Shown here in pieces: positions 43,396 to 52,125 of a stretch of 64,000 nt of DNA. How positions within the stretch are numbered: position 1 is the first letter of the stretch; the number at the start of each line of letters is the position of its first letter. Position numbers and translations under genes: made by a program. The notes under the pieces were generated by a model. It had not been told where the DNA came from, did not search any database, and saw only the letters and a list, made by a program, of their open reading frames with translations. Origin of the DNA: [Actinomadura] parvosata subsp. kistnae (GTDB lineage Bacteria; Actinomycetota; Actinomycetes; Streptosporangiales; Streptosporangiaceae); contig NZ_OOHJ01000006.1 of the NCBI RefSeq assembly GCF_900323885.1, positions 682,001 to 746,000 of the forward strand. Direction: 5' to 3'.

Positions 43396-44007
43396 TCACT
43401 TCCTGTTGGAGCGAGCTTCGGCGGCGGACTTGAGGGCGGTCAGCCAGAGGTCGAGGCCGGGGGCGAGGTACTTGATGGAGGTCTCCGGGTCGGCCTCGAT
43501 CTGGCCGCCGGTCCAGCTCTCCTCGGTACGCACCAGGACGCCGCCCTTGACCTCGGTGAAGGTCCAGACGTGCACGCCCTTGTCGATGCGCAGCCCCTCG
43601 CCGACGGCCGGGCCGCTCCAGCGGACGCAGGCGCCCCGCTTGAGGTCCTTGACGGTGGAGGTGATGACCAGGGTGGTGGCGGGGGTCGCGGGTGTGGCGG
43701 GCGCCGGCGTGGTCCAGCGGAACTTCGAGCCCTTCCGCAGCGAGCCCCGGTCGAGTCGCTTGGCGCTGGTGACGGGCTCCTGCCAGGACGGCCAGCGTTC
43801 GACGTCGGTGTGCAGGTTCCAGACGGTGCGCAGCGGGGCCTTGATGAGGATCTGGGTGCGGTGGTGCAGCTTGGCGCGGGGGTCGATGCCCTTGCCGCGG
43901 CAGGTCACCGAGTTCGTCCGGTCGAGGGTGGCGGCGTCGGCGGCGCCGGCACCGGCGGCGAGGAGTGTGGCGGCCAGAGGGATCGCGAGGAGGCGGACCT
44001 TCGGCAT
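43396..44007 (-). CDS. exported SRPBCC (polyketide cyclase-like) protein
   Basis: A 203-residue protein with a Sec signal (LLAIPLAATLLAAGAGAADA) and a START/SRPBCC fold: HHRTQILIKAPLRTVWNLHTDVERWPSW opens the domain and a long C-terminal helix (SIKYLAPGLDLWLTALKSAAEA) closes it. The family binds hydrophobic ligands in a deep pocket; most members are cytosolic, so export is notable. It heads a two-gene operon with the small membrane protein and is divergent from a TetR gene likely to regulate it. Confidence 0.8.
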   Translation of the reverse strand: MPKVRLLAIPLAATLLAAGAGAADAATLDRTNSVTCRGKGIDPRAKLHHRTQILIKAPLRTVWNLHTDVERWPSWQEPVTSAKRLDRGSLRKGSKFRWTTPAPATPATPATTLVITSTVKDLKRGACVRWSGPAVGEGLRIDKGVHVWTFTEVKGGVLVRTEESWTGGQIEADPETSIKYLAPGLDLWLTALKSAAEARSNRK

Positions 44008-44092
44008 GATGTTCTCCCAAAGTTGAGTGCCAGTTGCAATGGTTAGAAGCTATAACGCAGTAGAAGTGAGCGTCAATAGGAAACGTGAGATG

Positions 44093-44104
44093 CTCTAACT
44101 AGAG
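44093..44104. promoter_or_regulatory. short palindrome between SRPBCC operon and TetR gene
   Basis: CTCTA-AC-TAGAG (44093-44104) is a 5-bp-arm dyad 18 bases before the TetR start. A direct repeat TAGAAG flanks the nearby TATAAC -10-like element. It is a plausible operator, though short. Confidence 0.35.
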
Positions 44105-44122
44105 ACGAAGAAGGAGCGGCCG

Positions 44123-44803
44123 ATGACGGACCGAGATGGGCAGAGCCCGCGGGAGCGCTACCGGGCTCAGGTTCGCGAGGAGATCAAGCGGCACGCGTGG
44201 GAGCAGATCGCCACGGCGGGCGTCGCCGTCCTCTCGCTCAACGCGATCGCCAAGCAGGTGGGCATGAGCGGTCCCGCCTTGTACCGGTACTTCGCGAGCC
44301 GCGACGAGCTGATCACCGCGCTCATCCGCGACGCCTACCGCAGCCTCGCCGACGAGGTACGGGCGGCGGCCGACTCCGGCGCCGACCTGATCGGACTGGC
44401 CCGCGCGATCCGGGAGTGGGCGCGCAGCGACCCCCAGCGGTACCTTCTCATCTACGGCACGCCCGTCCCCGGCTACCACGCGCCCGACGACACCGTGCAG
44501 ATCTCGTTCGAGGTAATGACGGTGCTGCTGGAGGTGTGCGGGGCGGTGCCGGCGAGCGGGCCGGCGACGCCGTTCGACACCCATCTGGAGACGCACCGCG
44601 ACTGGGTCTTCGGGCATCCGGCGCCGGCCACGACGCTGCATCGGGCGCTGTCGTTCTGGACGCGGCTGCACGGGGTGCTGTCATTGGAGCTCGCGGGCCA
44701 CTTCGCCGGCATGAAGTTCGATCCCGACCTGCTGATCGCCGACGAGTTGCGGGCCCTGCTGGGTCCCAGTAGCGAGCGGCGACAGTCAGCAGGTGGCCGC
44801 TGA
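44123..44803 (+). CDS. TetR-family regulator (TetR_C_13 / WHG type)
   Basis: A 226-residue regulator. The DNA-binding segment is AWEQIATAGVAVLSLNAIAKQVGMSGPALYRYFASRDELITALI (about 25-68), and the C-terminal domain with REWARSDPQRYLLIYGTPVPGY is characteristic of the WHG subgroup. ATG 44123 follows GAAGGAG. Divergent from the SRPBCC operon. The next TetR gene (45179-45955) belongs to the same subgroup, suggesting an old duplication. Confidence 0.85.
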   Translation: MTDRDGQSPRERYRAQVREEIKRHAWEQIATAGVAVLSLNAIAKQVGMSGPALYRYFASRDELITALIRDAYRSLADEVRAAADSGADLIGLARAIREWARSDPQRYLLIYGTPVPGYHAPDDTVQISFEVMTVLLEVCGAVPASGPATPFDTHLETHRDWVFGHPAPATTLHRALSFWTRLHGVLSLELAGHFAGMKFDPDLLIADELRALLGPSSERRQSAGGR

Positions 44804-45178
44804 CCCCGAGCAGCTACGGCACCGACTTCACGAGCGATTCACGGTCACGCGCCCCCGGTGACCGGCAGGCTCTTCGGGCCGTGCGCGCCGGAGGAGCCCG
44901 CCGTCAGCACCTGACCGGCGTGCCGCAGCGTCACCCCGGTCATCGGCGCGTCCGGAGTGATCCGGGCGGCGACGGTGGACAGTTCGCCCAGGCATCAGGC
45001 AGCACCTTCGTCGTCAGGAAAAGGACCGTGTGGCTGGGACCGCCGTTCGCGCCCGGCGCCCTACCGGCGGGCCGCCCACCCATGGCAGGCCAGCCCTCCA
45101 CCGGCACGGTCCCGTGCGACGGCAAGGTCGCGACCAGCCGACGGAGCGGCACGCCGGTCAGACAGCTCCGTGATGTCT
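44804..45178. other. no complete gene; possible minus-strand tail
   Basis: A minus-strand frame ending at 44845 reads STVAARITPDAPMTGVTLRH and GSSGAHGPKSLPVTGGA, about 45 residues that could be the end of a lost gene I cannot identify. The remainder shows nothing. Confidence 0.3.
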
Positions 45179-45955
45179 TCACGATACGTGGGAACCCGGC
45201 GCGTTCGGATCGGAGGCCGGCCGGGCGGGTACGCGGCGGTGTGCGTCGGCGAGCAGGGTGTGCATGGCGCCGCGGAAGATCTCCGCCTGCAGCGGGCCGA
45301 TGAAGGCGGTGTGCCCGAACACCTCCAGGACCACGAGGCCGTGCAGGTGTCCCCAGGCGCTGACGAACAGGGCGGCGGCCTGCGGCGGAAGCCCGCCGAC
45401 CGCTTCGGGCGGGAGTTGCTCGAGGTGTTCGCGCAGCGCGGGGCTCAGTGGCGGTACGTCGACGCGGGCCAGTTGCTCGCGGGTGAACGTGCCGAACAGC
45501 GTTTCGAACAGGAGGGCTGCCAGCCTGCGGGGGCCGGCGGTCGTACGGCCGTCGGCGGGTGCCTGGTAGTGCAGCAGGGGTGTGCCGTAGATGAGCTGGA
45601 ACCGGGCGGGATTGTCCAGGCCCCAGCGGCGGAAGGCTTCCGCGCCGGCGACGAACCTCGGCGGGTCGTCCTGCCGCGGCGTGGTCTCCAGCGCCGACTG
45701 CACGGCGTCGGCGAGGTCGTGGTATGCCTCGGCGATCAGCGCTGTGATCAGCTCGTCGCGGCTGGGGAAGTAGTGGTAGAGCGCCTGCACGGTCATACCG
45801 AGGCTGCGGGCGATCGATCGCAGGGACAGGCCGGCGGGGCCGTGCAGCGCGATCTGTTCCTGCGCCGCGTCGAGGATCTCGCGGGTGGCGGCGGCCCGCC
45901 GGCGCAGGCGGAGCGGTGTTGGGCCGGCGCCGGGCGGGGTGGGGTTGGGCGTCAT
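45179..45955 (-). CDS. TetR-family regulator (WHG type)
   Basis: A 258-residue regulator from ATG 45955. The helix-turn-helix is ILDAAQEQIALHGPAGLSLRSIARSLGMTVQALYHYFPSRDELITALI, and the C-terminal domain contains FRRWGLDNPARFQLIYGTPLLHY. It closely resembles the regulator at 44123. It is divergent from a monooxygenase-membrane protein pair, and the palindrome TGGCACTGCCA lies between, so it probably represses that pair. Confidence 0.84.
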   Translation of the reverse strand: MTPNPTPPGAGPTPLRLRRRAAATREILDAAQEQIALHGPAGLSLRSIARSLGMTVQALYHYFPSRDELITALIAEAYHDLADAVQSALETTPRQDDPPRFVAGAEAFRRWGLDNPARFQLIYGTPLLHYQAPADGRTTAGPRRLAALLFETLFGTFTREQLARVDVPPLSPALREHLEQLPPEAVGGLPPQAAALFVSAWGHLHGLVVLEVFGHTAFIGPLQAEIFRGAMHTLLADAHRRVPARPASDPNAPGSHVS

Positions 45956-45995
45956 GCCGACACCGTACTGATTGCTTGACACTGTTAGGTAAATC

Positions 45996-46006
45996 TGGCA
46001 CTGCCA
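45996..46006. promoter_or_regulatory. palindrome in the TetR/monooxygenase intergenic region
   Basis: TGGCACTGCCA is an 11-bp perfect odd palindrome. A -35-like TTGACA overlaps the region a few bases upstream on the plus strand. Placement between the divergent genes supports an operator. Confidence 0.45.
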
Positions 46007-46110
46007 AATCCGGACCGACGTCCTTTAGCGTCGTGTCCCGGCCGCCACCGGCTTGTGTCGCGGCCCATGACCGAGCGCCGAGACTACTCGTCATCCAAGG
46101 AGAAAAATCC

Positions 46111-46440
46111 GTGCTTCTCAGCGTCGTCACCTCCACCGTCCTCCCCGGGCAGGAAGCAGCGTGGCTGTCGCTGGTCGAGGACTTCACCCAGGCCACCCGG
46201 GCCGAGCCGGGCAACGTGCTGGTGGAGTGGTCCAAGAGCGTGACCGACCCGCAGCAGTACATCGCGCTCGAGGGCTACACCGGCCCCGAGACGATCGGCG
46301 TGCACATGGACTCCGAGCACTTCAAAGCGGCGATGGCCGGCCTCATGGACCTGATCGCCGGCGCCCCTGAGGTCATCAGCGGCCACGTCGAGCAGGACGG
46401 CTGGGGCCCGATGCCGGGTACCGGCCCGCACCGGCAGTGA
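46111..46440 (+). CDS. antibiotic-biosynthesis-monooxygenase (ABM) domain protein
   Basis: A 109-residue dimeric alpha/beta-barrel protein of the ABM fold. The first strand is LLSVVTSTVLPGQEAAWLSL, the core FTQATRAEPGNVLVEWSKSV, then YIALEGYTGPETIGVHMDSEHFKAA, with the conserved His before the last helix. Members oxidise quinones or small aromatics without cofactor, or degrade haem. GTG 46111 has AAGGAG upstream. The next gene is 28 bases downstream and probably co-transcribed. Confidence 0.8.
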   Translation: MLLSVVTSTVLPGQEAAWLSLVEDFTQATRAEPGNVLVEWSKSVTDPQQYIALEGYTGPETIGVHMDSEHFKAAMAGLMDLIAGAPEVISGHVEQDGWGPMPGTGPHRQ

Positions 46441-47626
46441 GCAAGCCCCCTTCCACAAAGGAGTTCTCATGACCACTACGCCGATGTCCGGCTCCGTCGC
46501 CGGCCGTCCGTCCGCCGTGGCGGATCGCATCGGGCGCACCCTGATGGCCGTCGACGCGGTCGCGACGCTCGTCGCGCTCGTGAACGGGATCCTCATCATG
46601 AACAGCGTCGCCGACGACCGCGTCATCACCGAGGCCTGGCGGACGCTGGCCTATGTCGTCTTCGCGGGAATCTGGGCGATACTCGCCGTCGCGCCGCGCC
46701 GGCAGTGGGGCCTGTGGGAACTGCTGCTCTTCCACAAGGGCGCGATCACCATCTACTGCTTCGTCATGTGGGACAAGCCCGACGCGGTGCAGACCGCGTT
46801 CATCGACCTGTCCCTCGTGGTGACGACCGCGGTGGCGTACGTGCTGTGCCGCGGCTGGACCAGTTGGCGGACCGGCGCCTCCGAGCCGGTCGGCCGGCGG
46901 TCCGCGACCTCGGCCGGGTGAAGTGAGCCGATCGCATCGCCGGTGATGGCTCGCCCGGCCCAGCAGCGCCGGTCGGGGCCGGAGAGGTGCGGCGAACCTC
47001 TCCGGCCGGTACGGCCAGGTCACGGCCGTCGGCGGCCCGGAGGCGCCTGCCGCCGCGGCTGCCGTCCTCATCGCGCGCAGGTGGAGGACGATGAGCCAGG
47101 TCCAGCCCACAATGTTGGTCAGCCGCTGCCAGATGCCGAAGGTCTCACTCACCGTGGCGGCGATGACGAACGTGACCGGCATGGCGACGCCGACGACGAT
47201 GGAGTACCACCGCCACAGCGGCGTCGGCCACCACCTCGCGGCCACGAAGCAGGCCACGAGGAGCGCGGTGGAACTAACGGTGCCCGTGATGTTGTGGATG
47301 AGGCCGTGCGCGGTCGGTTGATGGGTCGGCACCGGGTCGGACACGAAGACGCCGGTCAGGGCGAGGCCGGCTCCGACGAGAGCGACCAGCCGCCCCGCCC
47401 AGGGGGTCACCGCACGCGATATCGCGCTCGAACTCGCCGTGATCAGCAGGCCCGCGATGATGAAGTTCGTGATCTGCAGCCGCCCGCCGGGGCCGATCGC
47501 GGCTTCGCTGACGGCATCCCGCACCGGGTCGTAGCCCGGCTTGATCGCGTCGTTGACCAGGAAGAGGATGATGAACAGGGCTGCTCCTGCCGCGCCGCAC
47601 CAGAGCAGCCCTCGCCGCGTCGTCAT
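46376..47626 (-). CDS. DUF998 membrane protein with a probably artefactual C-terminal extension
   Basis: From ATG 47626 the first 210 residues are a good DUF998 protein: six helices with GLLWCGAAGAALFIILFLVNDAIKPGYDPVRDAVSE, the signature start, and GFIPTHQP-like SDPVPTHQPTAHGLIHN. This part ends near 46990. The frame then stays open to 46376 as Arg/Pro-rich sequence that is antisense to the well-supported genes at 46111-46921. The true stop was probably lost by an indel near 46990, so the real protein is about 46990-47626. Confidence 0.6.
   Translation of the reverse strand: MTTRRGLLWCGAAGAALFIILFLVNDAIKPGYDPVRDAVSEAAIGPGGRLQITNFIIAGLLITASSSAISRAVTPWAGRLVALVGAGLALTGVFVSDPVPTHQPTAHGLIHNITGTVSSTALLVACFVAARWWPTPLWRWYSIVVGVAMPVTFVIAATVSETFGIWQRLTNIVGWTWLIVLHLRAMRTAAAAAGASGPPTAVTWPYRPERFAAPLRPRPALLGRASHHRRCDRLTSPGRGRGPPADRLGGAGPPTGPAAAQHVRHRGRHHEGQVDERGLHRVGLVPHDEAVDGDRALVEEQQFPQAPLPARRDGEYRPDSREDDIGQRPPGLGDDAVVGDAVHDEDPVHERDERRDRVDGHQGAPDAIRHGGRTAGDGAGHRRSGHENSFVEGGLLTAGAGRYPASGPSRPARRGR
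46469..46921 (+). CDS. small membrane protein of unknown function
   Basis: A 150-residue protein with four predicted helices (RTLMAVDAVATLVALVNGIL; AYVVFAGIWAILAVAP; LLLFHKGAITIYCFVMW; TAFIDLSLVVTTAVAYVLC). ATG 46469 is preceded by AAAGGAG. It follows the ABM gene in the same transcript. The pairing suggests a role in response to the inducer of the divergent TetR regulator. No named family recognised. Confidence 0.72.
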   Translation: MTTTPMSGSVAGRPSAVADRIGRTLMAVDAVATLVALVNGILIMNSVADDRVITEAWRTLAYVVFAGIWAILAVAPRRQWGLWELLLFHKGAITIYCFVMWDKPDAVQTAFIDLSLVVTTAVAYVLCRGWTSWRTGASEPVGRRSATSAG

Positions 47627-47789
47627 GCGGGGGACATGTGCCCGGCGGCCGGGACCGCGTCGGCAGCCGCCGTTGCCGGACCGCGGCACAGCGTGACGCA
47701 GGCGAGAGGCGCCGGCGCGCAGGTGGCTCAGCTACTCGGTGACCATTCGGGAGCGTACGTGCCAAGCTGCGAGACACAGCCTGGCCCGC

Positions 47790-48142
47790 TCACTCGCGGT
47801 TCGTCCTCGGGCCGAGGCCGGTCAGGGCCGCGGTGTCGGTCCCAGGCGGTGGCCTGATCGCTCCGCAGGAGGAGGCTGGCAGCGCGCGTTCTCTGGAGGC
47901 CGGCCAGGTCCAGGCGGTGATGGCGGACGTGCGAGCCGGGGAACGCGGGCGCGGGTCTGGCCGATCCAGGCGGCCAGCCCGTCGGGCCCGGAGACGGCCG
48001 AACCGTCGCCGCCGTCCATCAGCCCGGCGTGTACGCGGAAGGTCGGAGCTGCGAGCGCGCGGGCACGATCGAGGTCGCCGTTCCACAGGTGCAGCCATCC
48101 GTCGACGAGCTCGCTGATGGCCAGGGGGTTCTTGATGTCCAT
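47790..48142 (-). pseudogene. SnoaL/NTF2-like protein, truncated by a frameshift
   Basis: From ATG 48142, with AAGGATG ahead of it, the frame reads ISELVDGWLHLWNGDLDRARAL and FRVHAGLMDGGDGSAVSGPD, then GLAAWIGQTRARVP, the first half of a SnoaL-like domain. It then falls into low-complexity sequence near 47940. The second half of the sheet is not readable in one frame. The family includes polyketide cyclases and small hydrolases. Confidence 0.5.
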
Positions 48143-48220
48143 GTCATCCTTCGGGTGTGAGGTCGTGGTTGAAGGTGGATGGTGGGTGGGGTCGCGGGGC
48201 GGGAAGTGCTCGCCGGGCGC

Positions 48221-49099
48221 TCAGAACACGGCGATGGGGTTGACCGGGACGCCGGTCAGTCCGTGGATGCGGGGCGGCGCGACGGTGAGCAGGAAGCTGT
48301 AGCGTTGCAGCTCGGCGCACAACGCCGCGAGGCCGTGGAGCTCGGCGGCGTTGATCAGCGGCATCGCCATCCGTCCCAGGGCGACTCCGTGCAGTGGGGA
48401 CGGCCCGTCCGGATCCAGCGCCGGATGCGCGTCACCCCTGTCACCGGCGTAGACGGCCACGCCGCGGCGGTGCATCCAACGCACCGCGTCCATGCTGATC
48501 CCCGGCGACGGCCGGCCGGTGACGGCGAGCTCGGCCACCCGAACCGGACCACCAGGCCGTCACTCGGGCTCACCCGCACCCCCTGCCGTCTCTCGGCCTG
48601 CTCGAAGTCGTGCGATGTGATCGCGTACGCGGGCGGAAGGGGCCCCTCGACCGCCAGGGTCGAGCAGGATTCCCCGCGTCACGATCCCGGCGGCGAAGGC
48701 CGCTGTGGAGGCGTGCGTGACTCCTGCGGGGGTCACGACCTGCTTCCGTGGGCGGCCCGGATAGACCTCGCCGCCGTGCGACCAGTGGGCCAGCGCGTCG
48801 AGGTGCGTCGACTTCGCGCGGTGGTTGGTGACCAGCATCAGATCGGCGGCCACGTCCAGTCCGGTGTGGGACATCAGGTGCTGTACGGGGGAGAAGCCCA
48901 CCGTGGTGGGCGCGAACGGGCTACTGATCATCGGGTTGGGCGTGATCGGCTGCGCCAGCGACGCCCACCGGCCCGTCCGCACCTGCGCGGCGGCCTTGGC
49001 CCGGACGTCGTCGGTGATGAGATTCAGCGTGCCGAGCTCGTCCCCGGCTCCCCACCGGCCCCAGTTGTCGGGCAGATCGGCCTCAGTAGGTTCGGCCAT
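48221..49099 (-). pseudogene. cyclase/kynurenine-formamidase-family protein, frameshifted
   Basis: Three frames together give a PF04199-type putative cyclase. First, DNWGRWGAGDELGTLNLI to the metal site STHLDALAHWSHGG (His-x-Asp...His) and GIVTRGILLDPGG. Second, AYAITSHDFEQAERRQGVRV near 48600. Third, GISMDAVRWMHRRGVAVYAGD and INAAELHGLAALCAELQRYSFLLTVAPP to the stop at 48221. Length (about 295) fits the family. Two indels, near 48640 and 48540, disrupt it. ATG 49099 is preceded by GAGGAG. Confidence 0.68.
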
Positions 49100-49701
49100 G
49101 TGGCCGGGCTCCTCTTCGTCGTGGATGCCTCGCGAGGGCCGCCTGGGAGCGGCCGGGACACGACGTTAACGACGCCTGAGCAGGTTTGGCCGCACCAGAT
49201 TTTTCTCACACTGTCCGGCCAGCCGACTGAGCACGCCTCCAGGAGAGGGTCCATCCGCGACGCACCCGCCGGGACGATCAGGATCGGCGACCCGCCCGCC
49301 CGGCCTGAACCTGTGCGCGGCACCTTCCGTCCTTCACACGGGGGGGTATCGGGATCGGCACCACGGGTCTAGCGTGGGCGGCATGGCCGCCCAGGGGCAC
49401 CACCGGCCCTCGCCCCGCAGGAGGTCACTGACTTGGGAGAACCTCGTTAATGCCGGATTCCGTTCTAAATCTCTGCCAGTACCTGACCCCCGTGTCCAGG
49501 CCGATCCGGCCGCAGAGCTGCCAGGCCTTCTCGCCGGCATTCATCAACAGCATGGTCGCGGCGTAGCGTCAGCAGCCTTGGTCATGTGGTGATTCGTCCC
49601 ACGGTGTTCGTTACTCGCCGACACCGCCAACGACTCCTGCCAGTCCCGAACACCTACTTTGGGGCTGGAGCCAGCTTCGGGAGCGGAGGGCCTGGATTTC
49701 C
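49100..49701. other. no recognisable gene
   Basis: Nothing here has a protein domain that I recognise. A minus-strand frame near 49434-49560 reads MLLMNAGEKAWQLCGRIGLD, which looks protein-like but has no start, stop or family. The right part borders the recombinase cassette and has lower GC content. Confidence 0.35.
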
Positions 49702-49726
49702 TAGAGTTCAGGCAAACCGAAGGGTT
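49702..49726. repeat. left direct repeat flanking the recombinase cassette
   Basis: The 25-bp block begins TAGAG and ends AAGGGTT; the block at 53351-53375 has the same ends at the same spacing plus a shared AAC in the middle, 15 of 25 positions identical. It lies 30 bp beyond the last gene of the cassette. It could be an attachment-site half or coincidence. Confidence 0.35.
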
Positions 49727-49755
49727 CTCAGGATGAACTTATGGATTCTCATGCT

Positions 49756-51363
49756 CTATGTGGTCTGTGGACCCTTGGGTTCGTCTCGACTGGCGGGGTC
49801 TTGTTCCTCGGCCTGGGCGACGAGCAGTGCGCGGGCGTTCTCGGCGTAGCGGATGGCGGTCTTGGGATCAAGACCGAAGACGGCCGCCAGGTGGAGAGGA
49901 TCGGGGCCAACGGCAAGTGCTTCGTCGAGCTGTCGTTGGACGCGTAGCCGCTCGAGAGTGGCGGCCTGGCCTCGGAAGGGTTCGGTCAGATGGACCTTGC
50001 CTATGGGGCCGGTTTCCATAGCCGTCTGCTGATTGATGAGCAGGTGGGGGTTGGCTGTGTTCGGCCAGCGTGCGCGTCGGTGGGTGAGCCAGGCCAGAAG
50101 CACCTGGTGGGTCAGGTCGTCCAACGGTCGTGAACGGCCAGCGACCGTCAGGCGTCGATTGCCCAGATCGACGTCGTCGAGCTGGAGTTCCCGGATGGCT
50201 TTGGGCCGGGCTGCGTGGATGGCAGCCAGGGCGAGGATGAGCCGGTCCAGAGGCTTGGAGACGGCGCTCACGGCCCCATCGATGTCTGCGTCTGCCAGGG
50301 GCATGATCAGTTTGCGGGGTTGTTCTCCGACTCGCAGGCGGGCTGCTGGGTCGCGGAAGATCATGCGGTTCTTCTTGCAGTGGCGAAACAGGGAGCGGAT
50401 GACGCTGAGGGTGTGGTGGCGTTGGGCGCCGTGAAGGTCGTCGATGACGGCGAGGATGTCGTCGCGGGTGACCTCCCTGAGGTGGTCATAGCGGTCTGAC
50501 CAGGTCAGCAGGCTAGGCCGGACAGCTTGCAGGTATGCCCAAACGGTGGCGGCGCTGCGGGACCGAGATCGAGGTCCGCCATCTCGCAAGGTTCGAAGCC
50601 AGTGCTCAACATCGGCTCGGATTCCAGGGGCGAGAGCGGCGAGGTTGCGCGCCAGCCATGATTCAAACGTGGGGATCCGGTCGTCCTCGACCAGGTCGAG
50701 TTCGCCGAGGACTTCGACGGTCCGTTCAACGCTGAGCCCGTAGCGGCGGAGCACGGGGAAGAGCTCCGAATATCTGATCCTGTCGTGTCCGGCATGGGAG
50801 GACAGCAGGATGACGAGGGCCCGGTCGACGTCGTTGGCAACCCATCGCGTCCAGCCCCGGCGCTCGCCGAGGTCGCCGGCGATCCTTCGGGCCTTGAGCA
50901 GAACCGGGTTGGCGAGGTCAGCGTGCTCGCGGCGGTTGAAGCGCAAGTAGTCGCGGCGGGTCGCGATCGGTAGCTGAAGTTGAGTCCAGCGTGAAGGTAA
51001 CGGTGGCTGCTCGGGTGCAACTGCAGGTTTGCGGCCCTTGCGGCCGCCGGCCCTGCCCAGTAGCGGACCACCGCGCTGGCGGATGCGGTGCATCCCGGCG
51101 AAGAACAGCTGCTGGTGAGTGAGCGCCCGCAGGAACGGTTCGAGGACGGTGACGTGTCCTTTGGCGTTCAGACTGGCTTGGAGCCAGCAGAGCCGGCAGT
51201 AGCCGCGCTTGACCGGAACGAACCGGCCGCAGAAGGCGCACTCGCCCTTGTCGTGGAGCTGGCCGTAGGTGTAGCAGGCTCGACAGTAGCGGCCGGGCAG
51301 CACTCCCCAAGCGAAGCAGCCGACGCAGGTCGCGGCCGGCTTCTTCGGTGAGATGTAGCTCAA
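49756..51363 (-). CDS. zinc-ribbon protein with a degenerate tyrosine-recombinase domain
   Basis: A 535-residue protein. Residues 13-59 hold four CxxC pairs (C13/C16, C27/C30, C42/C45, C56/C59), two zinc ribbons. The middle is helical. Residues about 250-500 resemble a phage-integrase fold (AATVWAYLQAVRPSLLTWSD as core-binding; AIHAARPKAIRELQLDDVDL; HLTEPFRGQAATLERLRVQR; TAIRYAENARALL), but the usual Arg and His-x-x-Arg residues are not in place. It may be a DNA-binding partner of the intact recombinase at the head of the cassette. The start TTG 51363 is 4 bases after the stop of the XRE gene; a later start is possible. Confidence 0.68.
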   Translation of the reverse strand: MSYISPKKPAATCVGCFAWGVLPGRYCRACYTYGQLHDKGECAFCGRFVPVKRGYCRLCWLQASLNAKGHVTVLEPFLRALTHQQLFFAGMHRIRQRGGPLLGRAGGRKGRKPAVAPEQPPLPSRWTQLQLPIATRRDYLRFNRREHADLANPVLLKARRIAGDLGERRGWTRWVANDVDRALVILLSSHAGHDRIRYSELFPVLRRYGLSVERTVEVLGELDLVEDDRIPTFESWLARNLAALAPGIRADVEHWLRTLRDGGPRSRSRSAATVWAYLQAVRPSLLTWSDRYDHLREVTRDDILAVIDDLHGAQRHHTLSVIRSLFRHCKKNRMIFRDPAARLRVGEQPRKLIMPLADADIDGAVSAVSKPLDRLILALAAIHAARPKAIRELQLDDVDLGNRRLTVAGRSRPLDDLTHQVLLAWLTHRRARWPNTANPHLLINQQTAMETGPIGKVHLTEPFRGQAATLERLRVQRQLDEALAVGPDPLHLAAVFGLDPKTAIRYAENARALLVAQAEEQDPASRDEPKGPQTT

Positions 51364-51367
51364 CGGA

Positions 51368-51688
51368 TCAGGTGGGTGGCAGGGTTCGTCCGTCCTTGCG
51401 CCGGGGTGTCACGGCCGAGCTCGCCGAGGCTGCGACCGGGAGATCCTGCTGCTCATTGACTCGCTTAACCTTCTCCGGCTGAGGGATGAGTAGTTCATCG
51501 ACCCCGCAGCCGAGGACGGCGCAGATGACGTTGAGGTCATCGAGTTTGATGCTGGCGGGCTCGCCCGACCACAGACCGGACATCTTCCCGGCGCTGATCT
51601 TCAGGCCGTGTTCGGCGAACATCCGCTGCAGCTCAGAGGCTTTCCAGATGCCGCGGTTGGCGGCGGCCAGCCGCAGGTTCCATCTCAT
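51368..51688 (-). CDS. XRE-family helix-turn-helix protein of the cassette
   Basis: A 106-residue Cro/C1-type regulator: NLRLAAANRGIWKASELQRMFAEHG, then GLKISAGKMSGLWSGEPASIKLDDLNVICAVLGCGVDELL. Its ATG overlaps the stop of the preceding gene (ATGA at 51685-51688) and its stop lies 4 bases before the zinc-ribbon gene. It probably controls the cassette or acts as a recombination directionality factor. Confidence 0.78.
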   Translation of the reverse strand: MRWNLRLAAANRGIWKASELQRMFAEHGLKISAGKMSGLWSGEPASIKLDDLNVICAVLGCGVDELLIPQPEKVKRVNEQQDLPVAASASSAVTPRRKDGRTLPPT

Positions 51689-52125
51689 GTGTTCTCGGCC
51701 TCCTTCCAGGGCGCGGCCGATCCGGCCGGATGTCCGGCGGCGGCTCCTATCGCGGTCGCGGTCAGGGCGAGGTTGACGCCGTCCAGGCTGGTGAGCACGT
51801 CACGCAGGTCGACCGGGATGCCGCCGCTCATGCTCGCGGCGATGCGCAGAACGGCGCGTTCGCCGCCGCTGCAGGGCAGGCGGCCCTCCTGCAAGGCCGT
51901 GATCGCCCCATCCCAGTCGACAAAGGCCAGCGCCGTGGCGACGCCGGCGTCGACGGTGATGTACTCGGCGACGAAGTCGGGCCGGTGCAGCCACAGGTCG
52001 GTGTCGATGAGCAGTTCGACTCCTGCCTGGACGCAGGGCAGTCCGGTGGCGCCGAGCGTGAGTGCGCACGCCAGCTCGTGTCGGGCCCAGTAGTCGCCGA
52101 CCGGTCCGGCGGGATGTGCGGTCAT
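51685..52125 (-). CDS. unknown protein of the recombinase cassette
   Basis: A 146-residue soluble protein with no family that I recognise. Visible stretches are WARHELACALTLGATGLPCV, FVAEYITVDAGVATALAFVDW and GERAVLRIAASMSGGIPVDL, followed by SLDGVNLALTATAIGAAAG. Both ends overlap neighbours by four bases (ATGA), so translation is coupled to the recombinase upstream and the XRE gene downstream. That strict coupling suggests a subunit or cofactor role in the recombination reaction. Confidence 0.68.
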   Translation of the reverse strand: MTAHPAGPVGDYWARHELACALTLGATGLPCVQAGVELLIDTDLWLHRPDFVAEYITVDAGVATALAFVDWDGAITALQEGRLPCSGGERAVLRIAASMSGGIPVDLRDVLTSLDGVNLALTATAIGAAAGHPAGSAAPWKEAENT

